A stretch of DNA of 9,495 bases, from positions 1 to 9,495 of the forward strand of contig JAUZQA010000116.1 in the NCBI GenBank assembly GCA_030705665.1, in the 5' to 3' direction. Below, one piece after another: positions 1 to 6,254 of the stretch (position 1 is the first letter of the stretch; the number at the start of each line of letters is the position of its first letter). The notes beneath the pieces are model-generated. The model was given only the letters and a program-made list of their open reading frames with translations, ran no database searches and was not told where the DNA came from. The DNA is from Bacillota bacterium (GTDB lineage: Bacteria > Bacillota > Bacilli > Bacillales_B > DSM-18226). The position numbers and the translations under genes are program-made.

Positions 1-638
1 TCAAGACTCTTTAACATATGGTGCGGACCAAGCCGGCAGTTTAAGCCGACAACATCCGCCCCAATAGCTTCAAGACGCTTTAACGCCTCATTTATTGGTG
101 TTTGGTCTTGTAAGATGCCGATTTCGGAAAGGGAAACTTGTGCTACAATTGGCAGTTTTGTTTCCTTTCGGGCGATTGTAAGAACCGTTTCGAGCTCGCC
201 AAGATCATAATAGGTTTCAAGCAAAATTCCATCGACCTCTTCAAAAAGCAAGCAATACAATTGTTCACGGAAACTGCGTTTGATTTCTTCTATAGTGATG
301 GAATTTGGCTTAATTCCGCGGTTGCCTCCTATTGTTCCAAGTACAAATGCCTTGTTAGCGGCAGCAATTTTTGCATTTTTTACCGCCGCACTATTAATCT
401 CTTTCACTGAATCTTCTAATCCATATCGTTGAAGTTTTAAATAGTTGGCTGCATAGGTGTTTGTCTGGATCACATCTGCGCCGGCATCAATATAGGCTTT
501 GTGAATACTTTGAATTTGTTCTGGATGTGATACATTCAGTTCTTCAAAACAGCTATCCTTGCCGAAGGAATAGAGGAGGGTGCCCATGGCTCCATCGCCG
601 ATTAAAATTTGTTTTTCTAACCTTTGTAAAAAGTTCAT
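1..638 (-). CDS. yitJ: Bifunctional homocysteine S-methyltransferase / methylenetetrahydrofolate reductase, N-terminal part (YitJ-like), cut by window edge
   Basis: An open frame without a stop runs from the ATG at 638 to the left edge, giving about 212 residues. It begins [20 protein letters not shown], and the GDGAMGT stretch near the N-terminus is the hallmark of homocysteine S-methyltransferases (Pfam S-methyl_trans). An [16 protein letters not shown] stretch follows, then GLNC with Cys201, which by family knowledge is the first zinc ligand; the later Cys-Cys pair lies outside the window. These enzymes transfer a methyl group to homocysteine to make methionine in the cytoplasm. I infer YitJ, about 610 residues with a C-terminal MetF-like domain, from the protein's resemblance and the metI neighbour; the reductase half is not visible, so a stand-alone methyltransferase is possible. 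An in-frame ATG at 644 is only one base from the AGGAG (646-650), so the ATG at 638 with seven bases of spacing is preferred. It lies 39 bases downstream of metI and is probably co-transcribed with it. Confidence 0.88.
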   Translation of the reverse strand, partial: MNFLQRLEKQILIGDGAMGTLLYSFGKDSCFEELNVSHPEQIQSIHKAYIDAGADVIQTNTYAANYLKLQRYGLEDSVKEINSAAVKNAKIAAANKAFVLGTIGGNRGIKPNSITIEEIKRSFREQLYCLLFEEVDGILLETYYDLGELETVLTIARKETKLPIVAQVSLSEIGILQDQTPINEALKRLEAIGADVVGLNCRLGPHHMLKSL

Positions 639-648
639 AATCATTCTC

Positions 649-665
649 CTAAACTAATTGTTTAG
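649..665 (-). repeat. Small inverted repeat touching the yitJ ribosome binding site
   Basis: The 39-base metI-yitJ gap contains perfect 6-base arms, CTAAAC and GTTTAG, with a 5-base loop. The 3' arm overlaps the first two bases of the AGGAG of yitJ. A hairpin here could modestly lower yitJ translation or mark a processing site. The stem is short and mostly A-U, has no U-run, and is not a terminator. Its function is inference only. Confidence 0.35.
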
Positions 666-677
666 ATTCTACAAACT

Positions 678-1805
678 TTAGCGCCTCGGAAAAATTGGAT
701 CTACTCCATTTTTAATATTAGCAAAAGCTTGATCTAAATCAGCAATTAAATCTTCTGCATCTTCAATTCCTACTGAAAAACGTAATAAACGATTATCCAC
801 ACCTGCTGCAGATCTAATTTCCTCAGGGATGTCCGCGTGTGTTTGCGTAGCCGGATAGGTCATCAAGCTTTCAACACCGCCAAGGCTTTCTGCAAAGGTA
901 ACAAGAGATAGCCCCTGTAAAAATGGATTAATCCAGGCCTCATCTTGTAAACGGAAAGAAAGCATTCCTCCTCTTCCTGGATAAAGAACATCTGTAACAG
1001 CTTCATGGTTTGATAAATATTGAACGACCGCTTGCGCATTTTTTTCATGCTGCTGCATTCTGAGTGATAAAGTTTTCATACCGCGAATCAGCAACCATGA
1101 ATCAAATGGACTTAATACTGCACCAGCGCCATTATGATGAAGGGCCAATCCCTCACAAATTTCTTGTCCTTTGGCAACAATAAGTCCAGCGAGAACATCA
1201 TTATGACCGCCAAGGTATTTTGTTCCACTGTGGATGACGATATCGGCTCCAAGGGTGATTGGCTGCTGCAGAAGCGGTGTATAGAATGTATTATCGACAA
1301 TCAACAATAATCCGTGTTTTTTAGCAATTTTGGAAACCTCTGAAATATCCGTTTGCTGCATAAGCGGGTTTGTTGGCGTTTCAAGAAAGATAGCTTTTGT
1401 TTGCGGAGTAATCTTACTTTCAATTTCTTCCGGACAACAGGTATTAATATATTGAGCGTTCAAACCCCACTTTTTATAGCCTTTCTCTAATAAACGATAG
1501 GTTCCGCCGTATAAATCTTCACTTACTAACCATTCATCTCCTGATTGAAACAGGGAAAGTACTGTGAAAATGGCAGCCATACCTGAACTGCAGGCAAAGC
1601 CCTGGTCACCGTGTTCTAAATCAGCAATAGCTTGTTCAAGGATCTGCCGAGTTGGATTTCCTGTACGTACATAATCATATCCTGTAGATTGCCCAATCCC
1701 TGCATGACGGTAGGCGGTAGAAAAATAAACAGGAGGGTTTACTGCCCCTGTTACTGTATCACTCCGATTACCGATTTGTGCTAATTTTGTGTCAATTTTA
1801 AACAT
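678..1805 (-). CDS. metI: Cystathionine gamma-synthase / O-acetylhomoserine (thiol)-lyase MetI
   Basis: A 375-residue, full-length PLP enzyme of the Cys/Met-metabolism family. It joins an activated homoserine ester to cysteine to make cystathionine; B. subtilis MetI is also reported to use sulfide directly to give homocysteine. Visible features are the N-terminal KLAQIGNRSD and STAYRH segments, DYVRTGNPTR (residues 44-53), SSGMAAI, ETPTNPL, IVDNTFYTP, and SGTKYLGGHND with Lys196 as the expected PLP Schiff-base lysine. The C-terminal SLGGVESLMTYPATQTHADI and LLRFSVGIE motifs are typical. The overall sequence closely resembles B. subtilis MetI rather than MetC, though a MetB-type name would also be acceptable. 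The ATG at 1805 is supported by AAGGAG (1814-1819) eight bases upstream. It is the first gene after the SAM riboswitch and is followed by yitJ; a metC is not between them as in some relatives. Confidence 0.95.
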   Translation of the reverse strand: MFKIDTKLAQIGNRSDTVTGAVNPPVYFSTAYRHAGIGQSTGYDYVRTGNPTRQILEQAIADLEHGDQGFACSSGMAAIFTVLSLFQSGDEWLVSEDLYGGTYRLLEKGYKKWGLNAQYINTCCPEEIESKITPQTKAIFLETPTNPLMQQTDISEVSKIAKKHGLLLIVDNTFYTPLLQQPITLGADIVIHSGTKYLGGHNDVLAGLIVAKGQEICEGLALHHNGAGAVLSPFDSWLLIRGMKTLSLRMQQHEKNAQAVVQYLSNHEAVTDVLYPGRGGMLSFRLQDEAWINPFLQGLSLVTFAESLGGVESLMTYPATQTHADIPEEIRSAAGVDNRLLRFSVGIEDAEDLIADLDQAFANIKNGVDPIFPRR

Positions 1806-1852
1806 GATGACATCTCCTTAATGTAGTGTAGTAAATTCAGTATAATGGTATT

Positions 1853-1885
1853 AAAAAAAGTCTTCCCGCTAAGAAGAAGACTTTT
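1853..1885 (-). terminator. Rho-independent terminator of the metI SAM riboswitch
   Basis: On the minus-strand transcript, AAAAGTCTTC (1885-1876) pairs perfectly with GAAGACTTTT (1865-1856). That gives a 10-bp stem with a 10-base loop followed by a U-run made by the seven A residues at 1853-1859. A competing antiterminator is visible: bases 1908-1916 of the aptamer's closing strand are perfectly complementary over 9 bp to 1870-1878, the loop and 5' arm of this terminator. The two structures cannot form together, as expected for an S-box OFF switch. Confidence 0.93.
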
Positions 1886-1910
1886 GTTTGCATTCATCAC
1901 ATAGTCATTC

Positions 1911-2026
1911 TTCTTATCTCCCAAGTTATTAAAAAACTTGCAGGAATTAGCACCTTTTCAATGAAAAAACCATTGAAGGTTGCTGAGGTGTCATAGGGCC
2001 GTTCCCTCAACCTCTCTTGATAAGAA
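1911..2026 (-). ncRNA. SAM-I (S-box) riboswitch aptamer
   Basis: The minus strand carries the S-box core elements in order: AGAGAGG, TTGAGGGA, GGCCCTATGA, CAGCAACC, AAGGTGCTAATTCC and TTGGGAGATAAG. Helix P1 is closed by a perfect 8-bp pairing of TTCTTATC (2026-2019) with GATAAGAA (1918-1911). The aptamer binds S-adenosylmethionine. In the established mechanism, ligand binding stabilises P1, frees the terminator and stops transcription of the methionine genes. Here it should reduce metI and yitJ expression when SAM is plentiful. The complete aptamer, the antiterminator pairing and the terminator are all visible. Confidence 0.97.
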
Positions 2027-2048
2027 ATTATTATTTAACTTTTCTTTA

Positions 2049-2077
2049 AAATTACTACAATGACATAATTATGTCAA
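2049..2077 (-). promoter_or_regulatory. Candidate sigma-A promoter of metI
   Basis: A perfect -35 box TTGACA (2077-2072) is followed after 17 bases by TAATTT (2054-2049), a weak -10 with three of six matches. The implied transcription start near 2042 lies about 15 bases before helix P1, which fits an S-box leader. The -35 is convincing; the -10 is less so. Confidence 0.55.
2061..2076. promoter_or_regulatory. Perfect 16-bp palindrome overlapping the metI -35 box (possible operator)
   Basis: TGACATAATTATGTCA equals its own reverse complement over all 16 bases and covers most of the -35 hexamer and the upper spacer of the metI promoter. A dimeric repressor bound here would block RNA polymerase. 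I do not recognise it as the consensus of Fur, PerR, CymR or CodY. The regulator is unknown and the role is inferred from position and symmetry. Confidence 0.45.
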
Positions 2078-2079
2078 AT

Positions 2080-2094
2080 ATTTTTCTGAAATTA
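2080..2094. promoter_or_regulatory. CodY-like box upstream of metI
   Basis: The 15-mer ATTTTTCTGAAATTA matches the CodY consensus AATTTTCWGAAAATT at 12 of 15 positions. It lies three bases upstream of the metI -35 box. CodY senses branched-chain amino acids and GTP in Firmicutes. Matches with three mismatches also arise by chance in AT-rich DNA, so this is only a candidate. Confidence 0.3.
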
Positions 2095-2118
2095 ATCCTA
2101 TCTTTTAAGTGGGTTTTC

Positions 2119-2147
2119 TTGAAATTTCAGGGAATAATTACTAAAGT
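2119..2147 (+). promoter_or_regulatory. Candidate sigma-A promoter of the metallophosphoesterase gene
   Basis: TTGAAA (2119-2124) is separated by 17 bases from TAAAGT (2142-2147), about 50 bases before the start codon at 2198. The -35 matches five of six and the -10 four of six. It is the best plus-strand candidate in this gap, but not a strong one. Confidence 0.4.
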
Positions 2148-2197
2148 GTTTTTGAACAAGTAAAGTTTTCATTAAAAAATGAATCAGAGGTGATTGT

Positions 2198-2914
2198 ATG
2201 AGACTGGCTTTTCTTTCAGATATTCATGGCAATGCTGTTGCCCTCGATGCAGTTTTGGAAGATATAAGTAAAAGAAACGTAGACAAAATTATCATACTTG
2301 GGGATATTTCCTATCGAGGCCCAGAGCCGAAACGAGCACTGGAATTAGTGAAAAGCTTACACGCGAATGTGATTAAGGGAAATGCAGATGAATGGGTTGT
2401 TCGCGGTATAAAAGAAGGGGAAGTAGCCGAAAGTGCCTTACAAATGATGAAAAAGGAACGAGATTGGATTTATAAAAGATTAGATGAAGCAGACATTCGC
2501 TATCTGGCTGAATTGCCGACAGAAACTAAGCTGGAGACAGAAAATATCAGGATTCATGCTTTCCACGCTACGCCAGACAGTCTTTTTGATGTTGTTCAGC
2601 CATTTGAAAGTGATGGGGCTTTATTGGATAAAATGATGAAAAGTGGCGCAGACATTTTTATATATGCTCATATTCACAAACCGTTCATTCGGTATATTGA
2701 AGGAAAATGTCTCATCAACATTGGCAGTGTAGGTCTCCCATTTGATGGGCTGACAAAGTCATCTTATGCCATTGTCGATCTAAAAGAAGGAAATTTTCAA
2801 ACATCGATTGTCAGGGTGGATTTCGATTTAGAAAAAGTAATCAAACAATATCAAGAGGAAGATTATCCAAATTCAGAACAAATGATCAAGGTTATTCAAA
2901 ATGCAAGAATTTAA
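2198..2914 (+). CDS. Metallophosphoesterase, YfcE/MJ0936-like (calcineurin-like superfamily)
   Basis: A 238-residue cytosolic protein with the full metal-binding series of small calcineurin-like phosphoesterases (Pfam Metallophos_2): D8-I-H10 in SDIHGN, GD36 followed by RGPEP, GN62AD, H123 in FHATP, and AHIH (H158, H160) followed by INIGSVGLP. The usual GHTH motif reads YAHIH here, but both histidines are kept. Family members hydrolyse phosphomonoesters or phosphodiesters with Mn or other divalent metals; the natural substrate cannot be told from sequence. There is no signal peptide or membrane segment. The ATG follows AGAGGTGAT at a suitable distance. It is transcribed away from metI and may be monocistronic, because cheV downstream has its own candidate promoter. 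Confidence 0.9.
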   Translation: MRLAFLSDIHGNAVALDAVLEDISKRNVDKIIILGDISYRGPEPKRALELVKSLHANVIKGNADEWVVRGIKEGEVAESALQMMKKERDWIYKRLDEADIRYLAELPTETKLETENIRIHAFHATPDSLFDVVQPFESDGALLDKMMKSGADIFIYAHIHKPFIRYIEGKCLINIGSVGLPFDGLTKSSYAIVDLKEGNFQTSIVRVDFDLEKVIKQYQEEDYPNSEQMIKVIQNARI

Positions 2915-2932
2915 ACGTATCTAAATTTTTTT
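2905..2932 (+). terminator. Weak A-U hairpin with T-run after the phosphoesterase gene
   Basis: Bases 2905-2913 can pair with 2922-2930 over 9 bp, all A-T apart from one G-T, around an 8-base loop. The 3' arm merges into the seven-T run at 2926-2932. It overlaps the end of the gene. The absence of G-C pairs makes it a poor intrinsic terminator, so read-through into cheV is likely. Confidence 0.25.
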
Positions 2933-2961
2933 ACTATCTTAAGAAACATTTGAATCAGATA

Positions 2962-2988
2962 TAAAAAAAGTGGTAAAAGAACCGAAAT
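2962..2988 (+). promoter_or_regulatory. Candidate sigma-D (motility sigma factor) promoter of cheV
   Basis: TAAA (2962-2965) is followed after exactly 15 bases by ACCGAAAT (2981-2988). The B. subtilis sigma-D consensus is TAAA-N15-GCCGATAT, so the -10 element matches at six of eight positions with ideal spacing. B. subtilis cheV is known to be sigma-D dependent, which makes this assignment likely. It would place cheV in the flagellar and chemotaxis regulon. Confidence 0.6.
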
Positions 2989-3046
2989 AAAAATGGATGG
3001 AATCTCAATTGGATTTCTATTATTTAACACAGCCTATTAAAAGTGC

Positions 3047-3052
3047 AGGGGG
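3047..3052 (+). promoter_or_regulatory. Ribosome binding site that fixes the cheV start
   Basis: AGGGGG at 3047-3052 lies eight bases before the ATG at 3061. An in-frame GTG at 3043 lies upstream of this element and has no Shine-Dalgarno sequence of its own, so the ATG is the better start. Confidence 0.75.
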
Positions 3053-3060
3053 TCGCCACT

Positions 3061-3960
3061 ATGGCCGAAAAAGGGGTTCTGCTTGAAAGCGGTACAAATG
3101 AACTTGAAATCGTTGAATTCAATGTTGCCAATAACAGATTTGGAATTAATGTCATCAAAGTAAGAGAAATTATCAATCCGGCGCCGGTTGTCTTCATCCC
3201 GCATGCCCATCCTAATATAGAAGGGATTATGGAAATTAGGGGTGAAATTCTTCCTGTCATTAATATGGCAAAAGTTTTGGGGTTTCCCGATTCCACTCAA
3301 CCTTCACAGGATAAATTTATAGTTACTGAATTTAATAAACAAAAGGTCGTTTTTCATGTGCATGGTGTTGATAAAATTAATCGCATCTCTTGGGAGCAAA
3401 TCGAGAAGCCGACAAATTTATATCAAAACGCTGAAAATCAAATCATCGGGGTAGTCCGAAAACAGGATGGGATGATCCTCCTGTTAGATTTTGAAAAGAT
3501 TTTAGTAGACATCAACCCAGCAACAGGAATTAACAAGGATCGCTTAAAACAAGTACAAAGAAAAGACCGATCAGCATATCGGATTGTTGTTGCTGAGGAT
3601 TCAGCTATGTTACGGAAACTGTTATCAGATACCTTAATGGAAGCTGGCTTTCAGTTCATTGATTTCTTTGAGAACGGCAAGGATGCTTTAGATTACTTGC
3701 AGCATGCAAATAACGAAAATAAAGGCTTAGGGGAAGTCGTACATCTTGTTATATCAGATATTGAAATGCCAGTAATGGACGGACTGCATTTAACAAAACA
3801 AATCAAACAGCATCCTGTTCTATCGCAGCTTCCCGTCATTATTTTTTCATCACTGATTACGGACGATCTCCGCCATAAGGGAGAAACAGTCGGTGCAGAT
3901 GCCCAAGTTAGCAAACCGGAAATTGGTGAATTAATTACTATGATTGATAAGTTTTTGTGA
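3061..3960 (+). CDS. cheV: Chemotaxis coupling protein CheV (CheW domain fused to CheY-like receiver)
   Basis: This 299-residue protein has a CheW-like domain at about residues 12-155 and a response-regulator receiver domain at about 172-299. The first half includes SGTNELEIVEF, FGINVIKVREII, IRGEILPVI and VTEFNKQKVVFHV. In the receiver, VVAEDSAMLRKLL gives the acidic pocket, D233 in ISDIEMPVMDG is the expected phosphoacceptor, and IFSSLITDDLRHKGE and K285 in SKPEI complete the active site. CheV couples methyl-accepting receptors to the CheA kinase at the inner face of the membrane and takes part in adaptation when phosphorylated by CheA. The sequence closely follows B. subtilis CheV. No other chemotaxis gene is visible nearby. 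The downstream aldo/keto reductase begins 42 bases later with no terminator between them. Confidence 0.96.
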   Translation: MAEKGVLLESGTNELEIVEFNVANNRFGINVIKVREIINPAPVVFIPHAHPNIEGIMEIRGEILPVINMAKVLGFPDSTQPSQDKFIVTEFNKQKVVFHVHGVDKINRISWEQIEKPTNLYQNAENQIIGVVRKQDGMILLLDFEKILVDINPATGINKDRLKQVQRKDRSAYRIVVAEDSAMLRKLLSDTLMEAGFQFIDFFENGKDALDYLQHANNENKGLGEVVHLVISDIEMPVMDGLHLTKQIKQHPVLSQLPVIIFSSLITDDLRHKGETVGADAQVSKPEIGELITMIDKFL

Positions 3961-4002
3961 TTTTATTATCAATATAAGCCATAACTGAGGAGGATCTTTG
4001 AA

Positions 4003-4986
4003 ATGAACTATCGTAATCTTGGAAACACCGATTTAAAGATTAGTGAGGTTAGTTTTGGTACATGGGGGATTGGCGGCAGCTGGGGGAAAACGGATGATAA
4101 GGAATCACTGCGTGCATTGGAACGAGCAATGGAGGCTGGGGTGAATTTTTTTGATACCGCAGATGTGTATGGTGATGGTCACAGCGAGCAGCTGCTAGCA
4201 AAAGTGACAAAAGGAAAAGAAGATCAAATCCATATTGCAACAAAATTCTGTCGTGCCGGCGATATTTTTGATCCAGAGACCTATTCTGAAAAAACGGTAA
4301 GAGCTTTTTGTGAAAACAGCTTAAAGAGACTGGGAAGGGAAAGAATCGATCTTTATCAAATTCACTGTCCTCCCCTTGAAATTATTAAGGATGGCAGGGT
4401 CTTTGAGGTACTGGATAAGCTTCAACAGGAAGGGAAGATCCGCTACTACGGTGTAAGCGTTGAAACGGTTGAAGAAGGATTAATTGCGATGCAAAATCCA
4501 AATGTAAGAGCACTTCAAGTTATTTTTAATATTTTCCGCCAAAAACCGATAAAAGAGCTATTTCCTGTTGCAAAAGAAAAAGGGGTTGGGATCTTAGCGC
4601 GTGTGCCTTTGGCGAGCGGCTTGTTAACAGGTAAGTTTACCTCAGACACAAAGTTTGAAAAAAGTGACCACCGAAATTTTAATCGAGATGGTCAGGAGTT
4701 TAATGTTGGTGAAACGTTTGCCGGTCTAGAGTTTGCTAAAGGGGTCGAGTTGAGTGGAAAATTAAGCTGGATTGCGGATGGCAGAGAAAGCATGACGCGA
4801 GCGGCCTTAAAATGGATTCTTGAGCATGAAGCCATTTCATGTGTGATTCCAGGATTTAAAAATGTAAAACAAGTAGAGGATAATCTCGGTGCCCTAGATG
4901 TACCTGGATTTACCGCTGAAGAGTTAACAGGACTCGAAGAATTTTATGTAAAAGAAGTTCATGCTAATATTCGTGGAGTTTATTAA
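4003..4986 (+). CDS. Aldo/keto reductase
   Basis: A 327-residue NADP-dependent oxidoreductase of the aldo/keto reductase family, a cytosolic TIM barrel. The N-terminal NYRNLGNTDLKISEVSFGTW is typical. The catalytic tetrad is complete: D51 and Y56 in NFFDTADVYGDGHSE, K81 in IATKF, and H121 in DLYQIHCPP. Later conserved pieces are YYGVS, GILARVPLASGLLTGKF, and the C-terminal ALKWILEH and IPGFKNVKQVEDNLGAL that form the NADP-binding end. Such enzymes reduce aldehydes and ketones; the resemblance is to the YhdN/YqkF/IolS group of Bacillus, but the substrate is not predictable. GAGGAGG (3987-3993) precedes the ATG. It may be co-transcribed with cheV, although no functional link is evident, and it ends at a strong terminator. 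Confidence 0.92.
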   Translation: MNYRNLGNTDLKISEVSFGTWGIGGSWGKTDDKESLRALERAMEAGVNFFDTADVYGDGHSEQLLAKVTKGKEDQIHIATKFCRAGDIFDPETYSEKTVRAFCENSLKRLGRERIDLYQIHCPPLEIIKDGRVFEVLDKLQQEGKIRYYGVSVETVEEGLIAMQNPNVRALQVIFNIFRQKPIKELFPVAKEKGVGILARVPLASGLLTGKFTSDTKFEKSDHRNFNRDGQEFNVGETFAGLEFAKGVELSGKLSWIADGRESMTRAALKWILEHEAISCVIPGFKNVKQVEDNLGALDVPGFTAEELTGLEEFYVKEVHANIRGVY

Positions 4987-5001
4987 TAAAAGGTTTCTAA
5001 C

Positions 5002-5034
5002 AAAAAGGGGGCGTGCAGTGCACGTCCCCTTTTA
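5002..5034. terminator. Bidirectional intrinsic terminator between the aldo/keto reductase gene and pgl
   Basis: A 14-bp stem pairs 5003-5016 with 5020-5033 around a 3-base loop. It is GC-rich in the middle, has one G-T pair (5011-5025), and is flanked by A- and T-runs. The T-run is longer on the minus strand (five Ts, then GTT), so it is the better terminator for pgl. On the plus strand four Ts follow the stem. The pgl stop codon (5034-5032) overlaps the stem. Confidence 0.9.
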
Positions 5035-6087
5035 TACTTGCAGGAACTTAATACAAACCGGATCTGGAACTTTTACATCAGACTGTATGAGGGTAAGTTT
5101 TCCTGTTTCGGTATTTCGTGAATATAACACAAGATTACTGGAGTTTTGATTAGAAGCTACAAGGAATTTTTCGCTTGGATCTAAACTGAAATCCCTCGGC
5201 CAATCTCCTTCTGTTGAAACACGCTCGATCAATTCCAGCTTTCCAGTTTCACTTTCAACCCCAAATACTGCAATACTATTATGTCCTCGGTTGCCTGCAT
5301 AGACAAAACGGCCGTCAGAGGAAATATGAATCGCACTGCCTTGATTATTTTCTTTAAAATCCTCAGGAATTGTTGAAATTGTTTGGATTTCCTCAAAGCT
5401 GCCATTTTCTGCGTGATACCTCAAAGCAATAACCTCTGAACTAAACTCGGTCATAATATAGGCGAACCGCTCGTTTGGATGGAAGGTAAGATGTCTTGGA
5501 CCACTGCCAAGCTTTACTGTTAAACGTGTTACTTCTTTCAAATTTCCACTTTCATCTACTTGATAGGTAATAAGCAGGTCTGATCCTAATTCGCAAACCG
5601 CAAGAAACTTTTCGTCTGGTGTCAATTCGGCAAAATGGGTATGTGCTTTTTCTTGACGGGGATCAGGTCCTGAACCTTCATGCTTAATAATGGATACGGG
5701 TTTAGTCAATGTTCCGTTGTTTACAAGATAGGATACCACTTCCCCTTTATGGTAATTGGCACTAAACACTATCTTTGTTTGACTGTCCACACTTACATGG
5801 CATGGAGAGGAACCTTCTAATAATTGTGTGTTGAGCGGTGTAAGTTCCCCTGTCGGACTGTTAACAGCAAATGCTGCAATACCACCTGAAGCTCCTTCCT
5901 TTACAACTGAAAAAAGGAAACGGTTATCTCTGCTGATATTAAGATATGTAGGATTGTCTAATTCTGCTGCTGACCTAATCGAGGTTATTTGCTTTTCTTG
6001 TGTGTCTAATGTAAAAGTGTAAATTCCTTTACTTTCCCCTTTAGTGTATGTTCCCACAAACCCGATGAATCTAGTATTTGTTGTCAT
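5032..6087 (-). CDS. pgl: 6-Phosphogluconolactonase, seven-bladed beta-propeller lactonase (YkgB/Pgl)
   Basis: This 351-residue protein of the lactonase family hydrolyses 6-phosphogluconolactone to 6-phosphogluconate, the second step of the oxidative pentose phosphate pathway. It matches the length and motifs of B. subtilis YkgB (Pgl). Propeller-blade motifs recur along the chain: GFVGTYTKGESKGIY, NPTYLNIS, GSSPCHVSVD, KAHTHFAELTPDEKF, GSGPRHLTFHPNERFAYIM, QGSAIHISSDGRFVYAGNR and DWPRDFSLDPSEKFLVAS. There is no signal peptide, so it is cytosolic. The ATG is supported by AAGGAG (6101-6096) eight bases upstream. It is convergent with the aldo/keto reductase gene and divergent from the amidohydrolase gene. 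I could not identify its promoter with confidence. Related beta-propeller lactonases could act on other lactones, but the close YkgB resemblance favours Pgl. Confidence 0.93.
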   Translation of the reverse strand: MTTNTRFIGFVGTYTKGESKGIYTFTLDTQEKQITSIRSAAELDNPTYLNISRDNRFLFSVVKEGASGGIAAFAVNSPTGELTPLNTQLLEGSSPCHVSVDSQTKIVFSANYHKGEVVSYLVNNGTLTKPVSIIKHEGSGPDPRQEKAHTHFAELTPDEKFLAVCELGSDLLITYQVDESGNLKEVTRLTVKLGSGPRHLTFHPNERFAYIMTEFSSEVIALRYHAENGSFEEIQTISTIPEDFKENNQGSAIHISSDGRFVYAGNRGHNSIAVFGVESETGKLELIERVSTEGDWPRDFSLDPSEKFLVASNQNSSNLVLYSRNTETGKLTLIQSDVKVPDPVCIKFLQV

Positions 6088-6193
6088 GATCTATGCTCCT
6101 TGGGAAAAATTTGTTCAGTTTAGTTTATCATAATTTAGTTTTTTTACTATTAATTCGGTAGTAAGTTATAATGCAAAATATTCAAAAAATTAA

Positions 6194-6221
6194 TTGACTC
6201 GTAAAAGAAAATCCATATAAG
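6194..6221 (+). promoter_or_regulatory. Candidate sigma-A promoter of the YerA-like amidohydrolase gene
   Basis: TTGACT (6194-6199) and TATAAG (6216-6221) are separated by 16 bases, each matching consensus at five of six positions. The expected start of transcription near 6228 leaves a short leader before the AGGAGG at 6242-6247. Confidence 0.65.
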
Positions 6222-6241
6222 CTTGTAATAGAATTAATGAT

Positions 6242-6247
6242 AGGAGG
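6242..6247 (+). promoter_or_regulatory. Ribosome binding site that fixes a TTG start
   Basis: A perfect AGGAGG lies seven bases before an in-frame TTG at 6255. An in-frame ATG at 6237 lies upstream of this Shine-Dalgarno element, has none of its own, and would encode the element as protein (Ile-Gly-Gly). The TTG is therefore the likely initiation codon. Confidence 0.8.
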
Positions 6248-6254
6248 AATTGGA

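Larger units (their letters stand above)
1806..2197. other. Divergent intergenic region between metI and the phosphoesterase gene
   Basis: These 392 bases hold the regulatory leader of metI on the minus strand: ribosome binding site, terminator, SAM-I aptamer, and a promoter with a palindrome and a CodY-like box. The plus strand carries a candidate promoter and ribosome binding site for the metallophosphoesterase gene at 2198. No additional coding region is apparent. Confidence 0.85.

Noticed and set aside
138..410. A 90-codon plus-strand open frame
   Set aside because: It lies entirely antisense to the yitJ-type gene, has no ribosome binding site, and encodes no recognisable protein.
3024..3300. 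Two overlapping minus-strand open frames opposite the start of cheV
   Set aside because: Both are antisense shadows of the well-supported CheW domain and lack ribosome binding sites.
4961..5149. Small plus-strand open frame running through the terminator into pgl
   Set aside because: It crosses the end of the reductase gene, the terminator hairpin and the antisense strand of pgl; it has no homology signal and no proper start context.
6102..6190. Minus-strand promoter of pgl, such as TATGAT near 6127-6132
   Set aside because: A reasonable -10 exists, but no acceptable -35 lies 16-18 bases upstream, so no coordinates are claimed.
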